64,000 bases of DNA from Lolium rigidum (Eukaryota > Streptophyta > Magnoliopsida > Poales > Poaceae). Each line of letters begins with the position of its first letter. The first letter of the stretch is position 1. Below, in pieces: positions 34,832-47,500 of the stretch. The position numbers and the translations under genes are program-made. The notes under the pieces are model-generated. The model saw nothing but the letters and a program-made list of their open reading frames with translations. It was not told the origin of the DNA and made no database searches. The stretch is from contig NC_061514.1 of the NCBI RefSeq assembly GCF_022539505.1, positions 214,846,837-214,910,836 on the forward strand, in the 5' to 3' direction.

Positions 34832-37800
34832 CCAACAAGGGATTATCCAGTGAGGTATCCATTAAGCCATAACCAGCCACAGAAAGGTGGGAGCTACCTA
34901 AACAGCAAAGAATTGCTGTCCAGGCCACCTCAACCACTTAACCAATTCAAACAAATAAGCCATGCACAGTTATCATCACCCAGTAGGGTTCAAAAGGAGG
35001 GCTAGGGTACACAACCAAGTGTTGGCATCCATCTAGCCCTGCCAAACTCAATGAAATGATCATTACTGCAGAGCAGTTCACATCAATTATCCATGTGATC
35101 AAGCCAAACTAGATAGATAATTAAAATACACAAGCAACCAGTGGTACAGACACTTGCAATTGATCTAGATGATCACTACAAGCAACAACAGACACTTGAT
35201 CAGGCAAGGCCTGCACCAGCACAAGGCATGGTGATACACAATCACCAATATAAGCACCAGGTCTGGTGTCACACAGGCACAAGATTAAGCATCATAAGGC
35301 ACAAACAGTAGGATAGCAAGCAACCAACAAGCAGTTGATGACCACAAGTTCATCAGGGCTTGCCTTAGCATGCAAAGGCTTGACAAGGGCAAGCCTGGCA
35401 TCAATTCATGAACCATAAAAATGAAATAGCTACAGTTAATCAATAGATGCTTCACAATCACATAAATAATTTATGATTGTATCCAGAAGCACATCAAATA
35501 TTTGATGAACCACTGGATCATAATACACAAACAAGCACATATCAATTCATCACTGAATAACCATGATAAGACCACAGTAATGCTCAATTGAGCATAATCA
35601 TGAATTGAGCACATGTATTAGCACACAATGGCTCTGGTTCTTGCAAAAATGGCAAGAATTACACATTGTAATCAAGCCAGAGCAAAATACATGAACACAC
35701 TTGAGTATCAGGCAAGCTTATTAACAAGAACAGAGGCACAGAGATAGATTTAGACAAGAAATGCAAGCATAGCAAGCATTTAGATTAGAAATTCCTGCAC
35801 AGAGGCATGACAGGGCTGCACACAGCAGTAGCACACGCATGGCACAGCAGCATAGCACAGCAGCTAGAGAGCAGGCAAGCATGGCGCAGCAGGAGGGCAC
35901 AGCAGCTCACGAGCAGGCTAGCAACGCACAGCAGTAGAGCATCGGCATGGTGAGCATCTCTGCACAGAGAGACACACCATGGCCAGAGCTAGAGGAGGTA
36001 GAAGAACATGCACATGAGAGGGGAAGAAGGGAAGGTGGCGCACATACCTGGAGCAGGAGTACCACGGCGTGCCATGGCGGCACGGCGGCACGGCGGCACG
36101 GGCCGACCACGGCAGCGCCAAGCCGCGGCCAAGCCTGGCGTCGCCAAGCACAAGCGCTCCAACACCACCACGGCGTGGCTCACGGCCGCATCACCGCGTC
36201 TGGTTCGCCGGTGAGCGGCCAATCGCCGCGGAACCCCACGGCCGTGCGGGCGAACGCGTTGGGGACGAGCCAAGGGGGCGACGAAGACCAGATCGAGACG
36301 GAGGATCTGGTGCGCCATCGTGAGGCGGTCCAGATCCGCACCATCTCGTCGTCGGCGAGGGCCGGAGACGGCCGGAATCGAGCGGCGACGACGGTGGCGA
36401 CGCGAATCGCCAGAGAGGGGAATTAGGGTTAGGGTTTCATCGAAGCGGCGCGAGGAGGAGAGAGTGAGCGACCGCTCGGGTCGGTTGGCCCCGAGCTGGT
36501 CTAACCCAAACCGCTGGGCCGCACTGGCATGTGGGCCCAGGGGCAATTGTGTCATTTCACAATTCTTTAAAATGCAGAAACTTTGAAATTGCACAATAAA
36601 TGTTTAATAGCTCTAAAAAAATAATTAAAAATACAAAAACCACTCAGTATAAAAAACTCTAACATAATAAAATATGAAATAGAATTTTTGAAGATAAACA
36701 AGAATAAGTTCAAATTGGATGATTAAAATAATCATTTAAATCACATATATTATTTTCAATAATGAAAATAAGTCCATGAATTCTTTTGGACTTTAAAAAC
36801 ACCTTGACAACATTTCAAGGTTGTATTTTTCCCTAAATAGAGTATCCCCAAATTATTCTTAGTATTAACCTCTCACATGAAATATTAACGACATCGGAAG
36901 GGGGGAACAAACCCTAAAACTGGAATCATGCATAAATGTTCTTTAACCATTGCCCTTATCGGACAATGATGCTATTTTTCAGCAACAGAGGACAAGGGTC
37001 AGTCCACACCATCCAACTACAACACTTTGCAGTGTTCAGGAAAGTTCATCACTTGCTCATGTCATTCGAGTATTTTTATCAAATTACTTGCAAAGTACTA
37101 TGTTTATCACTATTGCATAAAAAGCAAAACCACTATTTTCATAACTATGAATATGACTATGTGATTGGCAATGGAACCATGGAATGTGTTGACATGGTGG
37201 AGGTTCCATTGCAATGGGTTTATATCCATCTAGGATTAAACAACAAATGTCGTCCAGTGATTCTTGTGCCGTAATACCCGTGTTAACCATAAGATCTGGA
37301 GTGGGACGGAGTAGTGAAAAGTGTTTCCACCTCTCGTTCATCAACGGATGCGCTTACCGTAGCAGTTGTATCTTGCGAGAACAACCGGAGGGTGGGGATC
37401 CCATTCTAATTCCCCACGGTAATGCGGTCTATGAGGGGTTGCAACGACCGGGGAAGGACCATGGTTGCGACCTGGTAATAGTCGAGGTCGGAAGGTATCC
37501 TTTGGATACGCTGACCGGCGAGGACCCAAGGTCGGAATTGCAACAAAGGGTGGGTGTTCGAGGTAGCGGCGGAACATGATTTGCTAGACCTTATACCGGG
37601 CCTCACACCATAGGAAGTGTGGACGGGAAAGCTGCCCGGTTGGCACCAAGGTTAAGATCTCTTATGGGTAAAGCAACACACCTCTGCAGAGTGTAATGAA
37701 TCGTGACCTGTCACTCCCTGTTCCGGGATTTGGAACTGTGAACGCTGCCGGAAAGGAACTCCATGAAGTTCTAGTAAACCGGTGAAGGCTGACGGACATA

Positions 37801-38435
37801 GTTCTTCGAAATAAAAGCAACCTCTTGAAGAAATGTTTATCAAAACTTGCATTGGTATTAGACTTTCTGGTCTAATATTGTAGCTAGTGCATTAAACACC
37901 TCTTTTCTATAATGAACTTGTTGAGTACGCTCGTACTCATACCACTCTTAAATCCCCGCTTAGATTGTCCGAACCATCCGGAGGAGGACAACGACAACCC
38001 TGAAGGAGCCGACATTATCGGCTATGAAGAACCAGACCTCTCTGGAGGTGTCGAAGGTGTAGACTACCTTATAGTCTACGGAACCGGAGAGGGTTCCGGA
38101 GGAGAGCAAGCGTAGACCGTTTAGTAGTAGTAGTGACCGAGCAGTACGAACTCTTAGTACTTTACTGCTCGAGGAAATAAATGTATAACTTAGTAAGACT
38201 GCTATATTGTAAGTTGAGTTGGGTCCGCCTCGTACCCAGGAGTATCCCTCTTAGGACCCAAGAGGAGCTCCGAGATGATATGTACATTATGTTTGTAATA
38301 ATAAATGAATGAGTCATGGACCTGCTATGTTCTGTTGTTCTACTATGAGGGATGTAATATTTGCGGAATGGTACTTCGTGAATGTTATATCAACGACTGG
38401 CATACTACAACATGCAGGTATGCAGGGTCACCACA
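34832..38435 (+). repeat. Tekay1 5' LTR, second segment
   Basis: It resumes at the E target site and runs to CACCACA before the primer site. Contents in order: a CA-rich stretch (34832-35940), a GC-rich block (36050-36430) that reads like a plant 5' leader on the minus strand, an AT-rich block, and a conserved region (37000-38435) with a GAGTAC/GTACTC hairpin at about 37924 and an acidic small ORF. An AATAAA-like signal lies near 38303. Confidence 0.93.
37912..38115 (+). CDS. Small acidic ORF in Tekay1 5' LTR (67 residues)
   Basis: It begins MNLLSTLVLIPLL (hydrophobic) and turns acidic (HPEEDNDNPEG, YEEPDLSG). It overlaps the GAGTAC...GTACTC hairpin. In the 3' LTR the same ORF has one extra base and is shifted (49146-49350). 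Tekay2 has an acidic stretch (YEEDYEDDGG, about 56560-56613) at the same relative place. Whether it is translated is unknown. Confidence 0.35.
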   Translation: MNLLSTLVLIPLLNPRLDCPNHPEEDNDNPEGADIIGYEEPDLSGGVEGVDYLIVYGTGEGSGGEQA

Positions 38436-38437
38436 GT

Positions 38438-38449
38438 TGGTATCAGAGC
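38438..38449 (+). other. Tekay1 primer binding site (initiator Met tRNA type)
   Basis: TGGTATCAGAGC, 2 bases after the LTR end at 38435. Same type as H. Confidence 0.93.
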
Positions 38450-38651
38450 AAAAGCTTTGACCTTAGGTTGGAACCTAGTAAATGGGACGAAACGTTAGGA
38501 GTCAAATAGGATTAGTAAAGAATTCTCTAAAAATATGGTGTATATTCACTTGAGAATAAAACAATCATATGTTTTAGTGCTATAATTCTTTATTATCACT
38601 ATTATGATGCATTATTACTAATCTTATATTCTTTCTATTCTACAGCCAACT

Positions 38652-39733
38652 ATGGAAAGTTCACGCCCGGGACGAAACGTGAAAGTGAAGCCGTCAAACT
38701 TGAGTGAATACGACGGAGGACTCGCAGACATTCTTCGTGCCATGTTGCTTGAATTTGGGTGCGATCCCCAAATCCAAGTAATGAAATACTGGTACTATGA
38801 CGGACCAGTATTGGCGAAGTGTAGGGTAGGGCTAAGACTTCCAGAATGCCTAGGAATGAGCGTAGTGATGCCAGCAGGTGAGGCTAGGACTATCAACACA
38901 GCCTACCACATAGCCATTATGAGAGCCATCACTGATATTCGGGAGCATAAGACGAAAGAGCTTATGGGTTCCGAATTCACACACATTCCTCATATGGAGG
39001 AGGAAGATGATCCTTTGCTTAACCACTTCAAGTTTGCAAAACGCAAACCAGCAGAAGCCGCTAAGTATATGGATAACAGCGCAACCTATTGTCATTGTTT
39101 TATCAGTTGAACCGTCATTTGACGGGAGCAATTGATACAATGCTAGAGGAGTTCACTGAGCCCAAGGAGGAGACCAAGGAGAGTGCACCAATGGAGAATG
39201 AGGTTCACACACCAGTTTATTCAGCTGGTGATTACATTAGTATTGATCATCCCGAACAACAAACCACACCCATGACACCTAGGTACTTTCCTAGTAGCTC
39301 CCATGGAGGATATGAGGGTGGAGAGGAATCCGGAAACAATCAGCATTCCGTGACTCCTATAGAAAACTCCACAGGTTGGCGTTGGGTATCAGATACTGGA
39401 ACCCATAGTGATTCAGTTAGATATAATCCTGAGATGAATGAGGACGCCACAACCCAGAACCAGAGTTATCCGTATAATGGGGAAGTCGATGGAGGGTATC
39501 CGATACAGATCGAGTCGGATACGAATGTTGGAAATGCCTATGGTGGAGTCACAGGGGAGTACACGCGATGGGTGGATTATGATGCACTGAATGACCAGTT
39601 CATGAACACAGATTTCTCCCTGGGATCATCCTCTGATTCCGACTACCAGCCAACGGGGAGACCTTATGTTCCAGGTTTTGTCAGGAGGACTACACGTTCG
39701 ACCGGATGGAAGCCTGGAATGTACCGGGAGTGA
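38652..39733 (+). pseudogene. Tekay1 extra ORF before gag (ORF0), one frameshift
   Basis: Two overlapping frames (38652-39110 and 39089-39733) form one protein of about 355 residues if the shift near 39090-39110 is ignored. It begins MESSRPGRNVKVKP. Residues about 20-100 show an order helix (ADILRAMLLEFG), three strands (QVMKYWYYDG, AKCRVGLRLP, GMSVVMPAGE) and a long helix (TINTAYHIAIMRAITDI), which is the order of a double-stranded-RNA-binding domain. The rest is acidic and low in complexity, ending near the GWKPGMYRE tail. It lies between the primer site and gag. Function unknown; upstream ORFs are known in some other Gypsy lineages. Confidence 0.65.
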
Positions 39734-40035
39734 AGCACGACTAGTGACTACCATGGGAGGCGAGACTACAATACATTAGTACAACATGTATTGTAGTATG
39801 TAATATTTTGTAGAAATTTGTACATATACTTCTAAGTGAGTTTGCATACTCACAACGTCACCGAGTATTGTAATAAGACCACTTAAGTATGTATATACAT
39901 GGTATATGTTTTGTATGATTTGTATTTGCTTCTTGATTTCCATTGCGTGACTAGTTCTGTGCACAAAGTTGAGCTCAGAAAACTTGCGCATGGAGTAACT
40001 ATGAGTACCACTTTGTGTTGCAGAACTAGGGGGAT

Positions 40036-41537
40036 ATGTCGGGACCGACGGGTGAGGAGAGTGAAGCACAGCGCATCGAGCGCGATGCCAAGCAGAAGGA
40101 AGAGGCTGATGAAGCAGCCAGAAACCAGTTTCCACCACCACCCATGACGCAGCAGAACTTCCTCCAATACATGCAAATGTTGGAGGAAAGGCAACTATAA
40201 CGTTGGAGCAGCCGGACAAGTTCTTCCCGGAGCTGCTTTAACAGAACAGGGTGGAGAGGCCCGAGAACCAGGGAGTCACCTTGTCTGACTTCCAGAATAC
40301 AAAGCCTATATCCTTCGCATACGCGCCCGAGCCAATGGACGCGGAGGATTGGCTGATGGACACGGAGCGGAAGCTCAACACCGTTGGATGCAATGACCTG
40401 GAGAAGGTCAGATATGCAACACACTTATTGTGTGGACCTGCCGCATCATGGTGGGACAATATAGTAGCCGTTTATCCGGCTGAGAAGGTATTCAGTTGGG
40501 AGGAGTTTAAGAGGAAGTTCAGGGAATCCAATGTCCCTGAGAGCATAGTGGAACTGAAGCGTCGAGAATTTGAGAGTCTCGAGCAGAAGGATAAGGCCAT
40601 CCTGACTTATGTCAGGGAGTTTTCGAAGTTGTCTCGGTATGCTGTTGAGGAGGTCAACACCGAGGACAAGAAGAAGAAGAGGTTCTTGCGGGGGTTAAGT
40701 CCCCAGTTCAAGGTTCAGCTCAGGATGATGAGAGCTACTGAGTTCCAAGAGTTGGTGGATGCAGCCATCACTCTTGAAGATGACTTCAAGCAGCTGCAAG
40801 AGGAAAAGAGGAAGAAGGCCAAGTCTGAGCCTAAGAGGTATGTCAGCAACAAGCCTAATACTGGCTTGAGTTTCAAACCAAGGTACAACAACAACAACAA
40901 CAGGAGGAATCAAGGATTCCCGGCGGCAAGCCAGATTGTTTGCCGTAGTTGTGGGTTCACAGGGCATTTCTCAAAAGATTGCAAGAAGCCCAAGATAATA
41001 TGCTTTGGGTGTCTTCAGGAGGGGCACATGCTGAAGGACTGCCCCAAGAGAAATACTATAGGAGGTCAGTCAGGAGGAGGAGGAAGCCGAGGAGGAAACA
41101 CCGGAGGGAATTGGAAGAACAAGAAACCCTTCGGCAAGTTAAACTGCACCAGCTTGGAGGAGGTGGTTAACTCCGATCAGGCAGTGATAGGTACGCTCCA
41201 GATACTTACTCATCCTGGCAAAGTACTTTTTGATACTGGTGCAACTACATCATTCATTTCTCAGCAATTCATCATCAAACATGGGATTAGTTGCACTAAG
41301 TTAGATACACCCATAACTATACTTTCCGCGGGGGGAACGATAGTAGTAACCCATACCAAACAAGGACAAGTCATTATGACCAATAAATGCGCGTTTGATG
41401 CAGACCTGTTCATTTTACCGATGAAGAACATTGATGTCATTCTTGGTATGAACTGGTTAGAGGCTAATGGAGCATTGATCGACTGTGTGAACAAGACTGT
41501 GTCGTTGAAAAGCCCCGATGGAAGTAGAATGATATAA
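40036..41537 (+). pseudogene. gag: Tekay1 gag and protease part of the polyprotein
   Basis: ATG at 40036 (MSGPTGEESEAQR) starts the frame, which is lost around 40198-40241 by an indel and a stop and then resumes in the frame open from 40242. Visible motifs: retrotransposon gag core (LLCGPAASWWDN and KRKFRE), two zinc knuckles (CRSCGFTGHFSKDC and CFGCLQEGHMLKDC), and the aspartic protease site (FDTGATTSF, about 41230) with a later VILGMNWL motif. TAA at 41535-41537 stops the frame where Tekay2 reads through into the polymerase. Confidence 0.92.
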
Positions 41538-44500
41538 CAAGGGGACAAGCATACACAGATGGAAGTCGAGCTACAATTGAATAGCATGAAGGAAGTGAAG
41601 TTGGAGGATATACCTGTAGTGAATGAATTCCAGGATGTGTTTCCTAAGGAATTACCTAGAATGCCCCCAGATAGGGAGATAGAATTTACTATCGACCTAA
41701 TTCCAGGCACAGCTCCGATTGCTAAAGCACCATACAAGATGGGGCCTAAGGAGTTGAAAGAGCTCAAGGAGCAATTGGATGACTTGGAACAAAAAGGATT
41801 CATACAAGAGAGTATCTCACCATGGGGATCACCTGTGATCTTCGTAGATAAAAGAGATGGAGGCAGAAGGAGGTGCGGAGACTACAGGAATCTGAACAAT
41901 GTTACTATCAAGAACAAGTACCCACTTCCTAGAATACAAGATCTGTTTGATCAAGTTAGAGGCGCGGGAGTCTTTTCCAAAATTGATCTAAGGTCCGGTT
42001 TTCATCAGATAAAGATCAAGAAGGAAGACGTTCCGAAAACAGCCTTTGTCTGGAGGTACGGACATCATGAATATCTAGTAGTACCTTTTGGATTAACCAA
42101 TGCCCCAACAATTTTCATGAATCTCATGAATAAGATCTTCATGCCATGTCTAGACAAGTTTGTCATCGTATTCATCGATGATATCTTGATCTATTCCAAA
42201 GATAAAGCTGAACATGCTGAACATCTGAGGATAGTGTTGCAAACACTAAGAGAACACCAACTCTATGCCAAATTCAGCAAGTGTGAATTTTGGTTAGATC
42301 AAGTAGAATTTCTTGGTCATGTTATTAGCAAGGATGGAATTGCTGTTAACCCAAGTAAAGTAGTAGCAGTTTTAGACTGGGAAGCACCAAAGACTGTCAA
42401 AGAAATACGAGGATTCCTCAGAATGGCAGGATACTATCGGAGATTCATTGAAGGATTCTCCAAGATAGCAGGACCGATGACCAAGCTGTTAAGAAAGAAC
42501 AAACCATTCGTATGGTCGGAGGAGTGTGAGAAGAGTTTTCAAACTCTGAAGGAGAAACTCACCACAGCACCGGTGTTAGCAGTTCCGGAAGTTGGCAAGG
42601 ATTACACCGTGTACTGTGACGCATCCAAAAATGGATTAGGTTGCGTACTCATGCAGGATCGGAAAGTAATATCCTATGGATCAAGGCAACTTAGACCTCA
42701 TGAAGTGAACTATCCAACACATGACCTAGAACTAGCAGCAGTTGTATTTGCACTTAAAACATGGAGACATTTTCTCTATGGAGCCAAGTGTGAGCTCTAT
42801 ACGGATCATAAGAGTCTCAAGTACTTCTTCACTCAGAAGGAACTCAATATGAGGCAGAAAAGATGGCTTGAACTAATCAAGGATTATGATTTGACCATAA
42901 ACTATACTCCAGGAAAGGCTAATGTTGTAGCAGATGCCTTGAGTAGGAAGAGCACTAGAGGAGTGGAACAAGAGTTATCACCGGAGTTGAGGAAGGAAAT
43001 AAGCCAAGCCCAAATACAACTTTGGGAGAAAGAAGCTCATGAAGGGCTATCGGCTTTACAAGTGGCCGATGAGCTAAATGTTAACTTAATGAATGAGATA
43101 ATGATGGGCCAATTGGACGATCCATTCATCGTAGAGGAGATGAGAAGGATAGATGAGTGTAGACCATCAGAATTTCACCGAGGAGAATCTGGATCATTAT
43201 GGTTTCAAAAGAGGATTTGCGTTCCGGATATTGCTGAAATCAAGGAAGTAATACTCCGGGAAGCTCATCAAACACCATATTCCATACATCCGGGAAGTAC
43301 AAAGATGTACATGGATCTTAAGGAGTTATTCCGGTGGAATAACATGAAGAGAGAGATAGCACAATACGTGGCGGAATGCCATACCTGCCAAAGAGTGAAG
43401 GCTGAACATCAAAGTCCGGCAGGAAAGTTACAACCTTTACCAATCCCATAATGGAAATGGGAGGAAATAGGAATGGATTTCATCACCGGACTACCCATGA
43501 CCAATAAAAAGAAGGACATGATATGGGTAATCGTGGACCGGTTGATGAAAATCGCACACTTCTTAGTGGTAAATCAGCAGGATAAAGGAGAAAAACTCAT
43601 CGATCTTTACATCAAAGAGATCGTGAGTAAACATGGAGTGCCCAAGAAGATCGTGTCAGATCGAGGATCCGTGTTCACATCAGCATTTTGGAAGCAACTC
43701 ATGAAGCTTTAGGATCCAAGTTAGATTATAGTACCGCCTATCATCCTCAGACAGGTGGGCAAACCGAGAGAACTAACCAGATATTGGAAGATATGCTTAG
43801 GGCTTGTGCCCAAGACTTCGGAGGATCATGGGAAGAGCACTTGCCACTAGCAGAGTTTTCATACAATAACAGCTATCAAAGCAGCATCAAGATGGCACCA
43901 TTCGAAGCTCTGTATGGACGGAAACGTAGATCACCCATATGCTGGTATGAGGCTCGAGCAAGCAAGGAATTTAATCCTGATTATGTCAAGGAAAAGCAAC
44001 AAATCATTGACATTATAAGAGATAGGTTGAAGATAGCCCAAAGTCGACAGAAGAGTTATGCCGATCAGAAGAGAAGGACATGGGAGCCACAAGTTGGAGA
44101 CATGGTATATCTCAAAGTGAGCCCGATGAAAGGACTTCAGAGATTCGGAGTAAAGGGGAAGTTAAGCCCTAGATACATCGGACCTTTCAAGATTTTGAGT
44201 CAGAACCGAGGGTTAGCCTTTGAATTGGAACTACCAGGAAGGTTAGCACAAGTTCACAATGTATTCCATGTGTCGCAACTCAGGAAATGCTTAAAGACCC
44301 CAGATGAGCCAGTATCACAAGATGAGCTCGAGTTACAGCCAGATTTGACATACATCGAGAAACCAGCGAAGATTCTCGAGGAAAACTGGAAACAACTCAG
44401 GAATCGAGCCATTAAGTACTGCAAGATACAATGGAAGCATCACCCCGAGAGGGAAGACACCTGGGAAAAAGAGGAAGACCTCAGGAAAACATACCCTGAA

Positions 44501-44593
44501 CTCTTCAGGTATTTCAACCACAACTTCGGGACGAAGTTTTCTTTAAGGGGGAAAGGCTGTAATGTCCCAGGTTTAGAGGCGATCGAGGGGTAG
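41538..44593 (+). pseudogene. pol: Tekay1 reverse transcriptase-RNase H-integrase-chromodomain
   Basis: It continues in the frame of gag. Reverse transcriptase: DKRDGG and CGDYRNLN (about 41850), active site VFIDDIL (about 42170). RNase [32 protein letters not shown] (to about 42950). Integrase: zinc-binding His pair and CHTCQRV (about 43380), [13 protein letters not shown] and [12 protein letters not shown] for the D-D-E triad. The tail (IKYCKIQWKHHPERE...TWEKEED) resembles a chromodomain. Lesions: TAA at 43449-43451 where Tekay2 has Glu, and loss of one base near 43700. The frame also runs past the Tekay2 stop position into the LTR. Confidence 0.95.
44545..44556 (+). other. Tekay1 polypurine tract
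   Basis: AAGGGGGAAAGG just before the 3' LTR start at 44558, preceded by the acttcgggacgaagttt motif shared with Tekay2. Confidence 0.88.
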
Positions 44594-47500
44594 ATTTTAG
44601 AAAGGGATGTGCATTGCATCGTAAATTCTGGGGAAATTTCGCGCTTTTAAAACAAAACTGCATCGAAGGGGGACAAGTTTCTCTCTCGACACCTTACGGG
44701 GTTAGGGTTTCGAGAGTGCGACAAACTTGCTTCTCACCTAACTAAATTAGGGTTTTGAGAAGAGAGGAGAGTATTGCATTATAATTTAAGTTGCATGATT
44801 GAATTCAATTTTAAGTTGCATGATTGAATTCAAACCTAAGTGGAATTTGAATTTCAAATTCAAACATTAAATAAATATCCATAATTCAATTATGAGGAAA
44901 TTCATTAAGTAAATCATAAATAATACACATTATGAATAATACAAATAATAAGTAAAGCTCATTAGAGAAAACCTTGAGCTTTATTGATAACAACACAAGA
45001 TACATTGTCTTTACAATATTCAGAAATTGAAATATAAAAGATTACAACACATTACATGAATTGAATAATGGAAAATAAAATAGGAAAAATAAAGAAAGTT
45101 TACAACTTAATGAAAATTTCCTAAACAACAAGTTAATCTTCATGAAATTTTGGATCTAGATGATCTTGTACTTCATCTTGATTATCTTGTAGTTCCCTGC
45201 ACACAAACACAACAAACACAAGTTATGCCAAGTGGCATAGCCACTTGGCAGGTTAGAAATAAAATGTAATTGGAGAGGATATGATCAACTCTGCCGAGCT
45301 GATCCTCTCACAGCCAAGTACCAAGCCAGATGCCAAGCATCTAGCACACACACACAACTAGACTGCTCACAAGGCAGTGTGCATGCAGCACAACACACAC
45401 ACACAGGTCAGTGTGTCACCAAGTGTGGCCAGGCCTTGTTGTCGACCAGGAGAGCAAAGCCAGGGAGGTATAAAACCTTTTCCACAGTAAACCCTAGCTC
45501 ATTCATCGACAAGCAACAGGGTAAGCCACCAGATAGCAAGAACACTTAGAACAGGAAGAACTCATAGCCAGCAACACCATCCAGAAACAGCTCTATCAAA
45601 GAATTGTTTTCTGTTGAGCATCAAACCATGAAGTAGAGCAAGCACAAGCCACTAGGAGGAGCAGGGAAAGCACTGAAACCAACCAGAAGCCATCCTCTAC
45701 ATCAGCACATAAATCACTAGGAGCTGGAGTGAGGTATACCAATAAATCATGAGCAAGCAAGGTTTTGCTCATACTAATCCAGCATATGCATAAGTCACAG
45801 AAGCAAACGAGGGTAGAACCCTGCTTGTATCATCATCTGGCTACCCAACCATTTGGTGCAAGCAAATGAAGAATAACCAGAAGGAAACCATCCAGGGAAC
45901 ACTGGTTGTGTCAACACAGTGACACAACCAGAGAAATCCAACAAGGATTTAGTCCCTATCTAGCCATACAGATTCACTTAGCACCCTACAGCTAGCTAAA
46001 CCATCAGACAGATAGACCATATGAGGTCTATTCTTGTTTGTCAACAGCAAAGCTCCCTGGAAATCCAACAAGGGATTATCCAGTGAGGTATCCATTAAGC
46101 CACAACCAGCCACAGAAAGGTGGGAGCTACCTAAACAGCAAAGAATTGCTGTCCAGGCCACCTCAACCACTTAACCAATTCAAACAAATAAGCCATGCAC
46201 GAGTTATCATCACCCGAGTAGGGTTCAAAAGGAGGGCTAGGGTACACAACCAAGTGTTGGCATCCATCTAGCCCTGCCAAACTCAATGAAATGATCATTA
46301 CTGCAGAGCAGTTCACATCAATTATCCATGTGATCAAGCCAAACTAGATAGATAATTGAAATACACAAGTAACCAGTGGTACAGACACTTGCAATTGATC
46401 TAGATGATCAGTGCAAGCAACAGCAGACACTTGATCAGGCAAGGCCTACACCAGCACAAGGCATGGTGATACACAATCACCAGTATAAGCACCAGGTCTG
46501 GTGTCACACAGGCACAAGATTAAGCATCAGGATGCACAGACAGTAGGATAGCAATCAACCAACAATCAGTTGATGACCACAAGATCATCAGGGCTTGCCT
46601 TAGCATGCAAAGGCTTGACAAGGGCAAGCCTGGCATCAATTCATGAACCATAAAAATGAAATAGCTACAGTTAATCAACAGATGCTTCATAGATAATCAC
46701 ATAAATAATTTATGATTGTATCCAGAAGCACATCAAATATTTGATGAACCACTGGATCATAATACACAAACAAGCACATATCAATTCATCACTAAATAAC
46801 CATGATAAGACCACAATAATGCTCAATTGAGCATAATCATGAATTGAGCACAAGTATTAGCACACAATGGCTCTGGTTCTTGCAAAAATGGCAAGAATTA
46901 CACACTGTAATCAAGCCAGAGCAAAATACATGAACACACTTGAGTATCAGGCAAGCTTATTAACAAGAACAGAGGCACAGAGATAGATTTAGACAAGAAA
47001 TGCAAGCATAGCAAGCATTTAGATTAGAAATTCCTGCACAGAGGCATGGCAGGGCTGCACACAGCAGTAGCACACGCATGGCACGAGCGAGCATAGCACG
47101 AGCAGCTAGAGAGCAGGCAAGCATGGCGCAGCAGGAGGGCACATCAGCTCATGAGAAGGCTAGCAACGCACAGCAGTAGAGCATCGGCATGGTGAGCATC
47201 TCTGCACAGAGAGACACACCATGGCCAGAGCTAGAGGAGGTAGAAGAACATGCACAGGAGAGGGGAAGAAGGGAAGGTGGCACACATACCTGGAGCAGGA
47301 GTACCACGGCGTGCCATGGCGGCACGGCGGCACGGGCCGACCACGGCAGCGCCAAGCCGCGGCCAAGCCTGGCGTCGCCGAGCACGAGCGCTCCAACACC
47401 ACCACGGCGTGGCTCACGGCCACATCACCGCGTCTGGTTCGCCGGTGAGCGGCGAATCGCCGCGGAACCCCACGGCCGTGCGGGCGAACGCGTTGGGGAC

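Larger units (their letters stand above)
26617..36594 (-). other. Putative antisense two-exon gene in Tekay1 5' LTR (split by E)
   Basis: On the minus strand, a GC-rich leader with an aaaccctaaccctaatt motif (about 36430) leads to a splice donor CCAG|GTATGT with the last exon base at 36048. A matching acceptor (TTTGTGTGCAG) precedes 26833, followed by 64 coding bases with an acidic peptide (QDNQDEVQDHLD) and TAA at 26770, then AATAAA at 26617-26622. In this copy the intron contains all of E. The 8-bp GCGGCACG unit is present three times here and twice in the 3' LTR, which shifts the first-exon frame. All of this is sequence inference; splicing is not shown. Confidence 0.45.

Noticed and set aside
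35989..36594. 200-residue ORFs in the GC-rich LTR block as a host gene
   Set aside because: The block is present in both Tekay1 LTRs, so it is part of the element. I kept only the antisense exon hypothesis and do not claim the full ORF.
38438..38449. tRNA gene at the TGGTATCAGAGC sites
   Set aside because: Only the 12-base primer complement is present; no cloverleaf can be formed with the surrounding sequence.
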